Of a DNA stretch of 64,000 nucleotides, positions 1 to 8,607 are shown piece after piece (position 1 is the first letter of the stretch; each line of letters starts with the position of its first letter). Under the pieces are notes generated by a model. It saw only the letters and a list, made by a program, of their open reading frames with translations. It ran no database searches and was not told the DNA's origin. Location of the stretch: positions 1,426,001 to 1,490,000 of the forward strand of contig NZ_CP100454.1 in NCBI RefSeq assembly GCF_024228315.1, given 5' to 3'. Position numbers and translations under genes: made by a program. This DNA is from Halomarina pelagica. Lineage in GTDB: Archaea > Halobacteriota > Halobacteria > Halobacteriales > Haloarculaceae.

Positions 1-363
1 GCGGTGGACGAGGCGTGGCTCGACGAGCTGTTCGCGGACCTCGGCATCGAGGGGGTCACAGACCAGTACCCGCCGTCGCTCAGCGGCGGGGAGAAACAGC
101 GCGTCGCGCTCGCGCGGGCGCTGGCGAACCGCCCGGCCGTCGTCCTGGCCGACGAGCCGACGGGTCAGCTGGACCCGGAGACGACCGAGACGGTCCTCGA
201 CCTGTTGCTCCGGACCCGCGAACGGCTCGGCACCGCGCTCGTCGTCATCAGCCACGACCCGCAGTTCGCCCACCGGTTCGACCGGACGCTCGTCCTGGAG
301 GGCGGCGCGCTCTCCCCGGTTAGCGGTTCGACGCCGCCCCGCGAGCGCGACGCGCGGCGGTGA
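1..363 (+). CDS. ABC transporter ATP-binding protein, C-terminal part (cut by window edge)
   Basis: The visible 120 residues are the C-terminal half of an ABC ATPase that would power a membrane permease. In order they show the signature SGGEKQR (about residue 28), Walker B VVLADEP with its catalytic glutamate (about 47-53), the D-loop GQLD, and the H-switch VVISHD (about 81-86). The wording of these motifs is that of the LolD/MacB-like subfamily (lipoprotein export or macrolide-type exporters), but the substrate cannot be read here. The 5' end and Walker A lie outside the window. The last 44 bp overlap the convergent gene at 320-877. Confidence 0.92.
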   Translation, partial: AVDEAWLDELFADLGIEGVTDQYPPSLSGGEKQRVALARALANRPAVVLADEPTGQLDPETTETVLDLLLRTRERLGTALVVISHDPQFAHRFDRTLVLEGGALSPVSGSTPPRERDARR

Positions 364-877
364 GGAGGCGATCCCAGCCCGGGTGTCCGTCCCGCACCCA
401 CGCGAGGGCGGCCAGTCCCGTCAGTGCGAGTTCGACGGCGAGCGTCGGCGACGAACCGAGGTTCGCGAGGTGCGCGGCGAAGCTCGGTTCGGTCGAGTAG
501 GTCGGGAGGGGCAACAGCGGCCAGACGAGGAACGTCAGTTCGTGGAGGTCGCCCCGGACCAGCGGGAAGACGCTGTCGCCGAGGAGGTGCGCCGCGTAGC
601 CGAACAGGAGCGCCCCGGCCGCGCGACGGCGGTCGAGGAGTCGTCCGACCGCGAGGACGACGGCCACGAGCGGGAGGAGGAACAGGACGGAGTGGGCGAG
701 CGACCGCCCGGCCGGAAGCACCGCGACCGTCCACGCGAGCGGCTTGTCGACGAGGTCCGGCAGCTGCGTCCCGAGGGCGAGCGCGACGACGGCGATGGCG
801 TCGACCGTCCGGCCCCTCCATCGGGCGTAGACGTGATAACAGAGGTACCCGAGCGCGAGGTGTCCCCACGGCCACAT
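320..877 (-). CDS. DUF457/YdjM-like membrane protein (metal-dependent hydrolase family)
   Basis: This 185-residue protein has about four hydrophobic segments and the polar motifs of the DUF457 (YdjM) family: PDLVDKP after the first segments, SLAHS, and GYAAHLLGD. In the family these His and Asp residues are thought to bind metal, but no reaction is firmly known. The start chosen is the ATG at 877 (MWPWGHL...), because the upstream in-frame stretch is arginine- and proline-rich and unlike membrane protein. It is convergent with the ABC ATPase gene and overlaps it. Two other proteins with similar motifs lie in this window, at 16643-17053 and 27876-28505. Confidence 0.75.
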   Translation of the reverse strand: MWPWGHLALGYLCYHVYARWRGRTVDAIAVVALALGTQLPDLVDKPLAWTVAVLPAGRSLAHSVLFLLPLVAVVLAVGRLLDRRRAAGALLFGYAAHLLGDSVFPLVRGDLHELTFLVWPLLPLPTYSTEPSFAAHLANLGSSPTLAVELALTGLAALAWVRDGHPGWDRLLTAARRARGAASNR

Positions 878-1018
878 TCGTCCCGACCTGCGTCCCGGAG
901 CCGTATAGGCGGTGCGGTCGTCGCCGGCGTGCGCGCGCCCGCCCCCCGACGGGTCGATCGCGCCCCGGATCGACCCGACGGTCGATAGATTCGTATTCGA
1001 TGCGCCTGAGGAAAAGAT

Positions 1019-1294
1019 ATGGCTACGGCTCGGCGGATGCGGTTCGTCACGGGGCACCTCGCGTGGACCCTCGGCGTCATCGTGGTCCTCGCGGCGCTCG
1101 GCTCGCTGGCGCTCGATCTCGTGTTCGTCCTCTCGTATCTCGGGTTCCTCGCGCTCATCGAGGTGACCGCGCCGGTCGACGTGTCGGTCGCGTGGCGGCG
1201 TCGACTGCGCTGGTTCGTCGGACTCGGCCTCGTCGCGTTCGCCTACCTGGTGGTCAGGCGGGTGCTCTCGCTCCTCCCCGGAGGGGTCGTCTGA
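1019..1294 (+). CDS. Small membrane protein upstream of DUF4350 gene
   Basis: This 91-residue protein has two or three hydrophobic stretches (about 12-45 and 68-88) separated by a basic segment with RRRLR. I do not recognise a named family. The start ATG at 1019 has a well-placed GAGG at 1008-1011; an in-frame ATG at 1037 is the alternative. Its stop overlaps the next start as TGATG at 1292-1296, so the two genes are very likely co-translated. By position it belongs to the DUF4350/MoxR locus and may be a membrane partner of the DUF4350 protein. Confidence 0.75.
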   Translation: MATARRMRFVTGHLAWTLGVIVVLAALGSLALDLVFVLSYLGFLALIEVTAPVDVSVAWRRRLRWFVGLGLVAFAYLVVRRVLSLLPGGVV

Positions 1295-2361
1295 TGGACG
1301 TGGACGTGGATCCGCCGCGGGCCGGTCTCGCCGTGTTCGCCCTGCTCGTCGTCGCCGGCGTCGGCGTCGCGGCGGGCACCTCGGGCGCGTCGTTCGGGCT
1401 GTACAACTTCGGGTGGGACGGCGCGAGCGAGCTACGCGCGCTCTCCGAGGACGCCGACGCCCGTCCCGTCGTCGTCAGATCCACGGCGGCGTACGAGCGC
1501 CTGCCCGCCAACGGCACCCTCGCGATCGTGCTCTCGCCCGACGAGGGGTACGCGGCGAACGAGAGCGCGCGGCTCCGGGAGTTCGTGAGGCGCGGCGGAA
1601 CGCTCGTGGTCGCGGAGGACTTCGGCGCGCACGGGAACGAACTGCTCGCCGCGGTCGGGGCGAGCAGCCGCGTCGACGGACGACTGCTCCGCGACGAGCG
1701 GCACAACTACCGATCGCCGGCGCTCCCGGTCGCGACGAACGTCGAGAACGTCTCTGCGGCCGGCACGAAGAACCTCACGCTCAACTACGGCACCGCGGTC
1801 CGCCCGAACGGGGCGAACGTGCTCGTCTCCAGTTCGGGCTACGCCTACCTCGACGCGGACGGGGACGCCAGGCCCGATCCGGGCGAGCCGATGGAGAGCC
1901 ACCCCGTCGTGACGAGCGAACGCCTCGGCGAGGGGCGCGTCGTCGTGGTGAGCGACGCGAGCGCGCTGATCAACGCGATGCTCGACCGGCCGGGCAACCG
2001 CGCGTTCGTCGCGTCGCTCGTCTCGGGTCACGAGCGCGTCGTGCTCGACTACTCGCACTCCGAGCGGTTCCCGCCGCTGGCCGTCGCGGTCCTCGCGCTC
2101 CGCGAGTCGGCGATCCTCCAGGTCGTCCTCGGGACGCTCCTCGTCGGACTCGTCGGGGCGTGGGCGCGGTGGCCGACGCTCCGGGGACGCGGGGTGGTCG
2201 CCGAACTCCGCGCGCGAGCGACCGGCGAGCGGTACGACCCGCCGGAGATCGGACTGCGCCGCGAGGAGGTAGTCGCGTACCTCGCGCGGGAGCACCCCGA
2301 GTGGGACGAGCGACGCGTCGAGCGCGTCGCGAGCGCCGTGGTCGACCGTCGCCGGGGGTGA
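1294..2361 (+). CDS. DUF4350 domain membrane protein
   Basis: This 355-residue protein has an N-terminal membrane segment (about 8-28), an extracytoplasmic DUF4350-like domain (roughly 30-235), a second membrane segment (about 260-285) and a basic cytoplasmic tail. The central part contains the RLREFVRRGGTLVVAED stretch, typical of the glutamine-amidotransferase-like fold of DUF4350. Proteins of this family often sit beside MoxR, DUF58 and DUF4129 genes, which is the case here. Its start overlaps the preceding stop, and a GAGG at 1281-1284 precedes it. The biochemical role is unknown; a structural or regulatory part in envelope assembly is an inference from context. Confidence 0.82.
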   Translation: MDVDVDPPRAGLAVFALLVVAGVGVAAGTSGASFGLYNFGWDGASELRALSEDADARPVVVRSTAAYERLPANGTLAIVLSPDEGYAANESARLREFVRRGGTLVVAEDFGAHGNELLAAVGASSRVDGRLLRDERHNYRSPALPVATNVENVSAAGTKNLTLNYGTAVRPNGANVLVSSSGYAYLDADGDARPDPGEPMESHPVVTSERLGEGRVVVVSDASALINAMLDRPGNRAFVASLVSGHERVVLDYSHSERFPPLAVAVLALRESAILQVVLGTLLVGLVGAWARWPTLRGRGVVAELRARATGERYDPPEIGLRREEVVAYLAREHPEWDERRVERVASAVVDRRRG

Positions 2362-2400
2362 CTGTCGCGTTCCGTGACGATCCCGATCTCGGCCATACAA

Positions 2401-2408
2401 TACTTAAG
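2401..2408 (+). promoter_or_regulatory. TATA-like box for the MoxR gene
   Basis: TACTTAAG lies 26 nt before the ATG at 2434, the spacing expected for a leaderless haloarchaeal transcript. It supports the 2434 start over an in-frame start 20 codons upstream that would lie before the box. Confidence 0.55.
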
Positions 2409-2433
2409 TGAATCAGAAGAGTACAGGAAACGA

Positions 2434-3444
2434 ATGACGTCACGCGAACCCGCGGAGTTCTACTCGGCGCTCAAGTCGGAGGTCGAGACCGTCCTCGTCG
2501 GTAACACGGACATCGTGGAGGGGCTCACGATCGCGCTGCTCACCCGCGGGCACGTGCTGCTCGAGGGCGTCCCGGGCGTCGCGAAGACGACGATGGCGAC
2601 GCTCTTCGCCCGCGCGAGCGGACTGGAGTCGGGGCGGATCCAGATGACGCCCGACGTCCTCCCCGCCGACATCACCGGGACGCACATCTACCGGGAGAAG
2701 ACGGGCGAGTTCGAACTCCACCGCGGTCCCGTCTTCACGAACGTCCTCATCGCCGACGAGATCAACCGCGCGACGCCGAAGTCCCAGAGCGCGCTCCTCG
2801 AGGCGATGCAGGAGCGAAGCGTGACGATCGAGGGCGAGACGCTCTCGCTGCCGAATCCGTTCCTCGTGGTGGCGACGCAGAACCCCATCGAGATGGTGGG
2901 GACGTTCGAACTCCCGGAGGCCCAGCGCGACCGCTTCCAGCAGCGGCTCGTCGTCTCGCTCCCCGACCGCGAGGACGAGCGGCGGATCGTCGACGCGTTC
3001 GACGAGCGGCCGACGCTCGGGCCGGACGCGGTCGAGGCCGTCGCGACCCCCGACGAACTCCGGGCGTACCGCGAACGGCTCGACGAGGTGCACGTCGAAT
3101 CGTCCGTGAAGGAGTACATCCTCGATCTGGTCGCCGCCAGCCGCGACCACCCGGACGTCAGACACGGGACCTCCCCGCGCGCGTCGCTCGCGCTGCTCAA
3201 CACCTCGAAGGCCAGGGCGATGCTTCACGGTCGACCGTACGTCATCCCGGACGACGTGAAGGAACTGGCCCACCAGGTGATCACCCACCGGCTGATCCTC
3301 GACACCGACGCGGAACTCAGCGACACGTCGCCGGAAGCCGTCGTCGACGACCTCCTCGAGCGGGTCGACCCGCCGGGGAGCGTCGCGCTCGACCGCCGGA
3401 ACGGACTCGGGGTGGGGGAACCGGTCGCCGAATCTCGGGAGTGA
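2434..3444 (+). CDS. MoxR-family AAA+ ATPase
   Basis: This 336-residue protein is a MoxR-type AAA+ ATPase. It shows Walker A GVPGVAKT (45-52), Walker B LIADEI (about 105-110), the sensor-1 region VVATQNPIE, the conserved FELPEAQRDRF segment and a C-terminal lid with RASLALL. MoxR proteins act as chaperones that remodel partner complexes, usually together with DUF58 and von Willebrand-type proteins. Here the DUF58 gene is 2.6 kb away in a convergent operon. The start at 2434 fits a TATA-like box 26 nt upstream. Confidence 0.95.
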   Translation: MTSREPAEFYSALKSEVETVLVGNTDIVEGLTIALLTRGHVLLEGVPGVAKTTMATLFARASGLESGRIQMTPDVLPADITGTHIYREKTGEFELHRGPVFTNVLIADEINRATPKSQSALLEAMQERSVTIEGETLSLPNPFLVVATQNPIEMVGTFELPEAQRDRFQQRLVVSLPDREDERRIVDAFDERPTLGPDAVEAVATPDELRAYRERLDEVHVESSVKEYILDLVAASRDHPDVRHGTSPRASLALLNTSKARAMLHGRPYVIPDDVKELAHQVITHRLILDTDAELSDTSPEAVVDDLLERVDPPGSVALDRRNGLGVGEPVAESRE

Positions 3445-3524
3445 GGGCGGAGGCGAGAACGCGCGGGGCGCGACGGAACGTCGGAGCGACGAGGGGACGA
3501 GGGGACGGGGGACGGGCGGACGGC

Positions 3525-4574
3525 TCAGTTCGCGCGGTCGTCCCGCGTCGACTCGCCGGCGCTCGTCGGGCCCCGCTCCCTCGCCGTCTCGCCGTCGACC
3601 GCCGCCCCGCTCCCGTCGCTCCCCTCGTCCCCTCCCCCTCCTTCGCTTCCGTCGCCTCCTTCCCGCCGTCCGCTTCCGTCGCCTCCGTCGCCCCCTTCGA
3701 CCGTCCACGAGCAGACGACGAGCGCGTCGTAGCGCTCGTCGTCCGGTTCGACGACCGAGAGCGTGACGGGTCGGCCGAGCGCGCGCGCCAGGCCGACCGC
3801 GACGAACGAGGCGATCGGGTTGTCGAAGCCGTCGACGGGGGCGTAGGCGGGCCCGGCGACGCCGACGCTGACCCGCCCGTGGCTCGCGTCCGTCTCCGCG
3901 TCCGCGCGTTCGACGAGTTCGAACTGCTCGACGAGCGCCGAGGCGAGCCTCGCGGCGACGGCGGCCGGTTCCGCGGGCGCGTCGTCGGTGTCCTCGAACA
4001 GTTCCGCCAGCCGCCGGCCCGTCGGCGTCAGCGCGAGGCCCCGCTCGCGCTCGCGCCGCGGGAGGACGAACGTCGCGTCGAGGTCCTCGTCCGCGGGGAC
4101 CTCGTACCGCTCGCGCTGCGGGACGAACAGCGTGACGCCGTCCTCCCGCGGGACGTAGACGCGCTCGTCGGCGAGTTCCAGTTCGCCGACGATCCGGCCC
4201 CCGTTGTCGGCCAGCGCTCCGTAGACCGCCTCCCCGACCCGCGCGGGGACGAACCGCTCGGGCGTGAGGAAGTACGTGAGGACGCCCGCGAAGACGCCGG
4301 TCCCCCCGAGCGCGAACATGACCGTCCGCACGCCGGGGAAGAGCCACCCGGCGAGGAGCGCGAGCGCCCCCAGCGCGCCGAAGCCGGCGGCGGTCTGCCG
4401 GTACCGCGTCCGCATGGCGTCCCGGTAGACGGCGCGCAGTCGGCGGTTCTCGGCCGCGAGGAGTTCGACCTGCGCGGCGAGTTCGGCCGCGTTCCGCCCG
4501 TCGCCCCTATCCTCGCCCTCGCTCCCGTCCTCGCGGTCGCCGCGAGCGGCCGTGGCGCGCCCGTCGGCGCTCAC
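3525..4574 (-). CDS. Coiled-coil and membrane protein of the DUF58 operon
   Basis: This 349-residue protein starts at the GTG at 4574, which overlaps the stop of the upstream gene as GTGA. It has a short coiled coil (about 20-45), two membrane segments (about 50-90), a soluble domain (90-285) with many charged residues, and a low-complexity Gly/Asp/Ser/Glu tail of about 60 residues. I do not recognise a characterised family. It is the last gene of a three-gene leftward operon with the 153-residue membrane protein and the DUF58 protein, so it is probably a partner of the MoxR/DUF58 system. Confidence 0.8.
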   Translation of the reverse strand: MSADGRATAARGDREDGSEGEDRGDGRNAAELAAQVELLAAENRRLRAVYRDAMRTRYRQTAAGFGALGALALLAGWLFPGVRTVMFALGGTGVFAGVLTYFLTPERFVPARVGEAVYGALADNGGRIVGELELADERVYVPREDGVTLFVPQRERYEVPADEDLDATFVLPRRERERGLALTPTGRRLAELFEDTDDAPAEPAAVAARLASALVEQFELVERADAETDASHGRVSVGVAGPAYAPVDGFDNPIASFVAVGLARALGRPVTLSVVEPDDERYDALVVCSWTVEGGDGGDGSGRREGGDGSEGGGGDEGSDGSGAAVDGETARERGPTSAGESTRDDRAN

Positions 4575-5032
4575 GCGTCCACCTCCACGAGGCCGAGTCG
4601 GACGAGTTCGTACCGGTAGAGCGCGTAGGCGGCGAGCGCGACGACGAGGGCGAGTCCGCCGGCGACCCGCCAGAGGTCGAACCGGACCGAGAGCGCCGGG
4701 AGGACCGCCGCGCCCAGCGCGAGCGCGGCGAACGCGCCCAGCGCGACCGACGGTGCCGACGCGTCGCGCAACTCGCCGGCGACCGTCGCCGCCAGACCGA
4801 GGGTCACGAGCGCGGCCGCCGCCGGCGACGGGGCCGGGGCGGGGAGGATCGCACCGGCGACGACCGAGCCGAGCGCGGCCGCGCCGAACGGCGTGACGAG
4901 CCAGCACGCGGCGAGCGCGACGCCCGCGAACAGCCCGACCGGTCCCGCGTACCAGAGGCCGTAGGCGGTCGCGCCGACGCCCGCCAGGCCGAGCGCCGAC
5001 CACCGATCGAGCGGGGGGAGCGCGTCACGCAT
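4571..5032 (-). CDS. Multi-pass membrane protein of the DUF58 operon
   Basis: This 153-residue protein is almost wholly hydrophobic, with about five predicted membrane helices rich in Ala, Leu, Gly and Val. No catalytic motif is visible and I cannot assign a function. Its ATG at 5032 overlaps the end of the DUF58 gene by 8 bp and its stop overlaps the next start by 4 bp, so the three genes are tightly coupled. Comparable small membrane proteins accompany DUF58 genes in other haloarchaea. Confidence 0.8.
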   Translation of the reverse strand: MRDALPPLDRWSALGLAGVGATAYGLWYAGPVGLFAGVALAACWLVTPFGAAALGSVVAGAILPAPAPSPAAAALVTLGLAATVAGELRDASAPSVALGAFAALALGAAVLPALSVRFDLWRVAGGLALVVALAAYALYRYELVRLGLVEVDA

Positions 5033-6434
5033 CGCTCGCCCTCCGCAGTCCCGTCCCGGCGGAGAGGACGGCGTCCACGCGATCGCCGGGCGCGACCTCG
5101 AACGCGCTGACGTCGTGTAGCCCGGCGAGTTCGCGGCGGAAGCGTTCGAAGGCGACGTACTCCCGGTGGGTCGCGTCGAGTTGCGCCATCGTCCGCCGCT
5201 CGAACAGGACGGTCGGGGCGAGGATCACGACCACCTCGATGCCGCCGCCGACGAGCGCGCGCACGGCGTCGATGACGGCCGCCCTGTCGGTGTCGTCGGT
5301 GAAGACGAACACCCGCCCGCTCGCGAGCCGCGACCGGATCGTCTGCGCCGCGGCGACCAGCGGTCGGTCCGCCGTCTCGACGGTTCCGGCCGCGTCGAGG
5401 TACGCCTCGACGGTTCGACCGAACGCGCCGTCGAGGACGGGGACGCGGCGCACGGACAGCGGTCGGACGCCGACGGCGCTCGCGGACGAGTCGATCGCCG
5501 CGGCGAGTTCGTCGAGTCGGCGTTCGACCGTCTCGGCGTAGTCGCGACTCGTCCCGGGCGAGAGGCGCGATGTGATCCCCCGGTCGTCGACCGTGTAGCA
5601 GCCGATCGGGTCGTCGGCGCGCGCGGCGTACTCGACGACGCTGCTCGCGACCGCCCGGAGGTAGTCGAGCTTCGTCTCGCCGGTGAGCCCCTCGCCCGTC
5701 GACGAGCCGTGATCGACCAGGAGGACGGTCGTGAGGGTGGTCTCGCTCTCGAACTCCCGGACCTGTAGCTCGTGGAGGCGGGCCGTCGACTTCCAGTCGA
5801 TCCGGCGGGCCGCGTCGCCGGGCACGTAGTCGCGGACGCTCACCGGCTCCGTGCCGGCGGTCGATCGAACGCCCGGGTGTTCGCCGTAGGCGACGCCGAT
5901 GGTACTGCCGCCCCGGCCGACGCGTACCTCCGACGGGGTCCGCGCCGAGACGTCGACCGTGACCGCCTCGCCGGCGGCGAACGACGTTCGGAACAGGCCG
6001 GCGGGGTCGGTCGCGGTGATCGTCGGCGGGTCGAACGTCGCCCGTCCGGCGACGGGAAACTCGGCCTCGAACGCCGTCTCGGCCCGGGTCGAACCGGCGG
6101 GCAGTCGCGCGACCCGTTCCGGACCGGCGTCGACCGTGACCGGCGGGGTGGCGGAGACCCGCGCGTCGAGGCGGCTCGGCCGATCGGCGGTCGCGACGAG
6201 CGAGACCTCCGCGGACGCCTCGGTCGCGACCTCCCGCCGGCCGATCGACTGCTCGACGTCGAGGCGGTCGTCGAACCGGCCGACGGCGACGGCGAACGAG
6301 AGCTGCTGGGCGAGCACCCACGCGCCGACCAGTCCGCCCCCGACGAGCGGCCAGACGCGACCCGAAACGACGGCGAACGCCGCGAGGACGGCGGCGAGCG
6401 CGACGGTCGCCCAGTACCGACGGGTGAACTCCAT
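5025..6434 (-). CDS. DUF58 domain protein
   Basis: This 469-residue protein has two N-terminal membrane segments (about 8-50), an extracytoplasmic beta-rich region, the diagnostic DUF58 stretch RDYVPGDAARRIDWKSTAR (about 190-210), and a following von Willebrand A-like region beginning LLVDHGSST. DUF58 proteins work with MoxR ATPases; in bacteria the pair is tied to envelope stress and secreted-protein maturation. The ATG at 6434 is chosen because it begins the first membrane segment directly. It heads a three-gene leftward operon and is divergent from the DUF4129-type gene at 6522. Confidence 0.92.
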   Translation of the reverse strand: MEFTRRYWATVALAAVLAAFAVVSGRVWPLVGGGLVGAWVLAQQLSFAVAVGRFDDRLDVEQSIGRREVATEASAEVSLVATADRPSRLDARVSATPPVTVDAGPERVARLPAGSTRAETAFEAEFPVAGRATFDPPTITATDPAGLFRTSFAAGEAVTVDVSARTPSEVRVGRGGSTIGVAYGEHPGVRSTAGTEPVSVRDYVPGDAARRIDWKSTARLHELQVREFESETTLTTVLLVDHGSSTGEGLTGETKLDYLRAVASSVVEYAARADDPIGCYTVDDRGITSRLSPGTSRDYAETVERRLDELAAAIDSSASAVGVRPLSVRRVPVLDGAFGRTVEAYLDAAGTVETADRPLVAAAQTIRSRLASGRVFVFTDDTDRAAVIDAVRALVGGGIEVVVILAPTVLFERRTMAQLDATHREYVAFERFRRELAGLHDVSAFEVAPGDRVDAVLSAGTGLRRASDA

Positions 6435-6482
6435 ACCAGTACCATTCCTCACCGCTGTTTGAATCTACTGGTCGGTATTGGG

Positions 6483-6492
6483 AATAAAATAC
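6483..6492 (+). promoter_or_regulatory. TATA-like box for the DUF4129-type gene
   Basis: AATAAAATAC lies about 34 nt before the GTG at 6522, in the 87-bp region shared with the divergent DUF58 operon. It is the most AT-rich stretch there and favours the GTG start at 6522, which also begins a clean signal peptide. Confidence 0.5.
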
Positions 6493-6521
6493 ATCTACCA
6501 GGAGCGCGGACGGTTCGAGTA

Positions 6522-8567
6522 GTGACTCGATTGACGCTCGCGTGCTGTGCGTTACTCGTCCTCGCCGCGGTGGCCGGTGCCGTCGGTCCGGGGACGGCGG
6601 CCGGTTCGTTGCAGGAGCAGGGGGAAGACGGGACGAACGGGACGGCACAGCCGACGCGACACGAGAATCCGAACAGCGCTAACGGGGAGGGCGACATGGC
6701 CCAGGTGGAACGGTGGCTCGTCCAGTCGCTGGCCGACCGGCTCGGGAAGAGCGCGGTTCGGCTCGAGTCGGGGGAGTACGACGCGGCGCGACGGCTCCTC
6801 GGCGACGAGTACGAGAGCCAGCTCGGTCGGCTCGTCGAGGTCAGCGGCGAGACGAACACGACGCGCACGTACGAGCGGACCCGGAAGAACCAGCGCGAGG
6901 TCGTCCGCGGCGCGTCGCGCTACGACAGGACGCTCGAACGGTACCGAGAGGCGCGCGAGGCGGGGAACGAGACGCGCGCTCGGCGGCTGGCTCGCGACCT
7001 CCAACGGATCAGCCGCAACGTAAACCGGAACGCGGTGCAGACGACCGAGGGGTACGATCGGCTCGGTTCGCTGACCGGACGGAACTTCACGAACGCGACG
7101 CGGGCGACGACGGCCGTCGCCGAGAACATCTCCCAGCGACAGGCGGAGATCCGGGAGGCGTCGTTCGTGCAGACGGACCTGGCCACCATCGCCGAGGGCG
7201 AGGACGTGTCGTTCGTCGACCCGCTCACGATCCGCGGCGAACTCTCGATGGAGAACGAGACGGTCGTGGCCGACCGGGAGATCGCCCTCCGGATCGGAAA
7301 CCGGACCTACGAGACGACGACCGACGGCGAGGGGGAGTTCGCCGTCGAGTACCGCCCCACGCTGTTGCCCGCCAACGCGAGCAACGTGACCGTCGAGTTC
7401 CTGCCCCGGCGGGGGTCGCCGTACTTCAACTCCACGGACTCGCTTCCGGTCTCCGTCGAGCAGGTCGAGCCGAACGTCGCCGTCGAGCGCTCGCCGAAGA
7501 ACGCCTCGTTCGGCACGCCCGTCACCGTCTCCGGGCGCGTCACCGCCGCCGACCGCGGCGTCCGCGTCCCCGTGGCGATCCGGATCGCGAACGAGACGAT
7601 CGCGCGGGGGATGCCGTCCGACGACGGGCGCTTCGCGGTGACGGTCCCCCTGCCGGCGTCGGTCCCGGCGGGGAACCAGTCGGTCGTCGCCGTGACGCCG
7701 CTTCGCGGTCGGGCCATCGCGAGCGCCGCGGCGAACGCGACGCTCTCGGTCGCCTCGACGCCGACGAGGCTGGCCCTCAACGGGACGCAGGTCAACGAGA
7801 GCGCGATCGCCGTCGACGGGCGACTGACGACCGACGACGGCCGTCCCGTCGTGAACCGGTCGGTCGAACTCGCGCTCAACGGGACCGTGGCCACGACGGT
7901 CCGGACCGACGAGAACGGGACGTTCGAGACGACGGTCCCGATCCCGGAGTCCCGACGCGACGACGCGACGCTCCTCGTCGGGGCGGCCTACGGCGGCGGC
8001 GGGACCAGCCTGGAGGCGGCGCGGGCGAAAGCGCGCGTCGAACTGGCCACCGCCGGCGAGTCGCTGCTCGGGACCGCGGCGCTCGCGCTGGGTGCGCTGC
8101 TGCTACTCGCGCTCGCGCTCGGCGGCTGGTACCTCCATCGCCGCGACGAGGAGACCGAAGAGGAGGTGCTCTGGACCGACGAGTCGTCGGACGAGAGCGA
8201 CGGGACCGTCGACGAACCGACCGCGGCGACTGAGGGGTCTGAGCACTCGCTCGACCGCGCCCGCGAGTTGATCGAGCGCGGCGAGACGAACTCGGGCGTC
8301 GTCACGGCGTACCTCGCGGTGAGAGAACGCCTCTCCCGGCGCGGAGACGTAGACCGGGGGCGCACGCACTGGGAGTTCTACGCCGAGAACGTCGAGAACG
8401 TCTCGGCAGACGAGGCCGACTCGTTGCAGGACCTCACCCGGGCGTACGAGCGGGCGGCGTTCGCCCCGGGCCGACTCCCGGAGTCGCTCGCACGACGCGT
8501 GGTCGACGCCGCCGGCCGCTTCGACGGGTCGGACGACGAACCGACCGAGGGGACGACCGCCGACTGA
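6522..8567 (+). CDS. Exported DUF4129-type membrane protein with Ig-like region
   Basis: This 681-residue protein starts at GTG 6522 with a signal peptide (about 1-30). It continues with a charged alpha-helical, probably coiled-coil region (about 60-220), beta-rich Ig or carboxypeptidase-regulatory-like repeats (about 230-500) with many NXT/NXS sequons, one membrane helix (about 512-535), and a C-terminal cytoplasmic domain (about 575-665) of the DUF4129 type. DUF4129 domains usually occur with transglutaminase domains and MoxR/DUF58 genes; no transglutaminase domain is visible here. It probably links the cell surface to the MoxR/DUF58 machinery. Confidence 0.85.
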   Translation: MTRLTLACCALLVLAAVAGAVGPGTAAGSLQEQGEDGTNGTAQPTRHENPNSANGEGDMAQVERWLVQSLADRLGKSAVRLESGEYDAARRLLGDEYESQLGRLVEVSGETNTTRTYERTRKNQREVVRGASRYDRTLERYREAREAGNETRARRLARDLQRISRNVNRNAVQTTEGYDRLGSLTGRNFTNATRATTAVAENISQRQAEIREASFVQTDLATIAEGEDVSFVDPLTIRGELSMENETVVADREIALRIGNRTYETTTDGEGEFAVEYRPTLLPANASNVTVEFLPRRGSPYFNSTDSLPVSVEQVEPNVAVERSPKNASFGTPVTVSGRVTAADRGVRVPVAIRIANETIARGMPSDDGRFAVTVPLPASVPAGNQSVVAVTPLRGRAIASAAANATLSVASTPTRLALNGTQVNESAIAVDGRLTTDDGRPVVNRSVELALNGTVATTVRTDENGTFETTVPIPESRRDDATLLVGAAYGGGGTSLEAARAKARVELATAGESLLGTAALALGALLLLALALGGWYLHRRDEETEEEVLWTDESSDESDGTVDEPTAATEGSEHSLDRARELIERGETNSGVVTAYLAVRERLSRRGDVDRGRTHWEFYAENVENVSADEADSLQDLTRAYERAAFAPGRLPESLARRVVDAAGRFDGSDDEPTEGTTAD

Positions 8568-8576
8568 ACGGCACGG

Positions 8577-8586
8577 GTTTTTATCC
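8577..8586 (+). promoter_or_regulatory. TATA-like box for the DUF1616 gene
   Basis: GTTTTTATCC is centred about 27 nt before the ATG at 8608. Between them an 11-nt direct repeat, ATCCAATGAAT, occurs at 8583-8593 and 8603-8613 and puts a second, out-of-frame ATG at 8588. Confidence 0.55.
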
Positions 8587-8607
8587 AATGAATACGAGTA
8601 GGATCCA

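Noticed and set aside
2440-4347. Open frame antisense to the MoxR gene
   Set aside because: Arg/Asp-rich shadow composition with no motifs; MoxR on the other strand has complete Walker motifs.
5772-6521. Upstream extension of the DUF4129-type frame
   Set aside because: It is antisense to the DUF58 gene; the signal peptide starts at GTG 6522.
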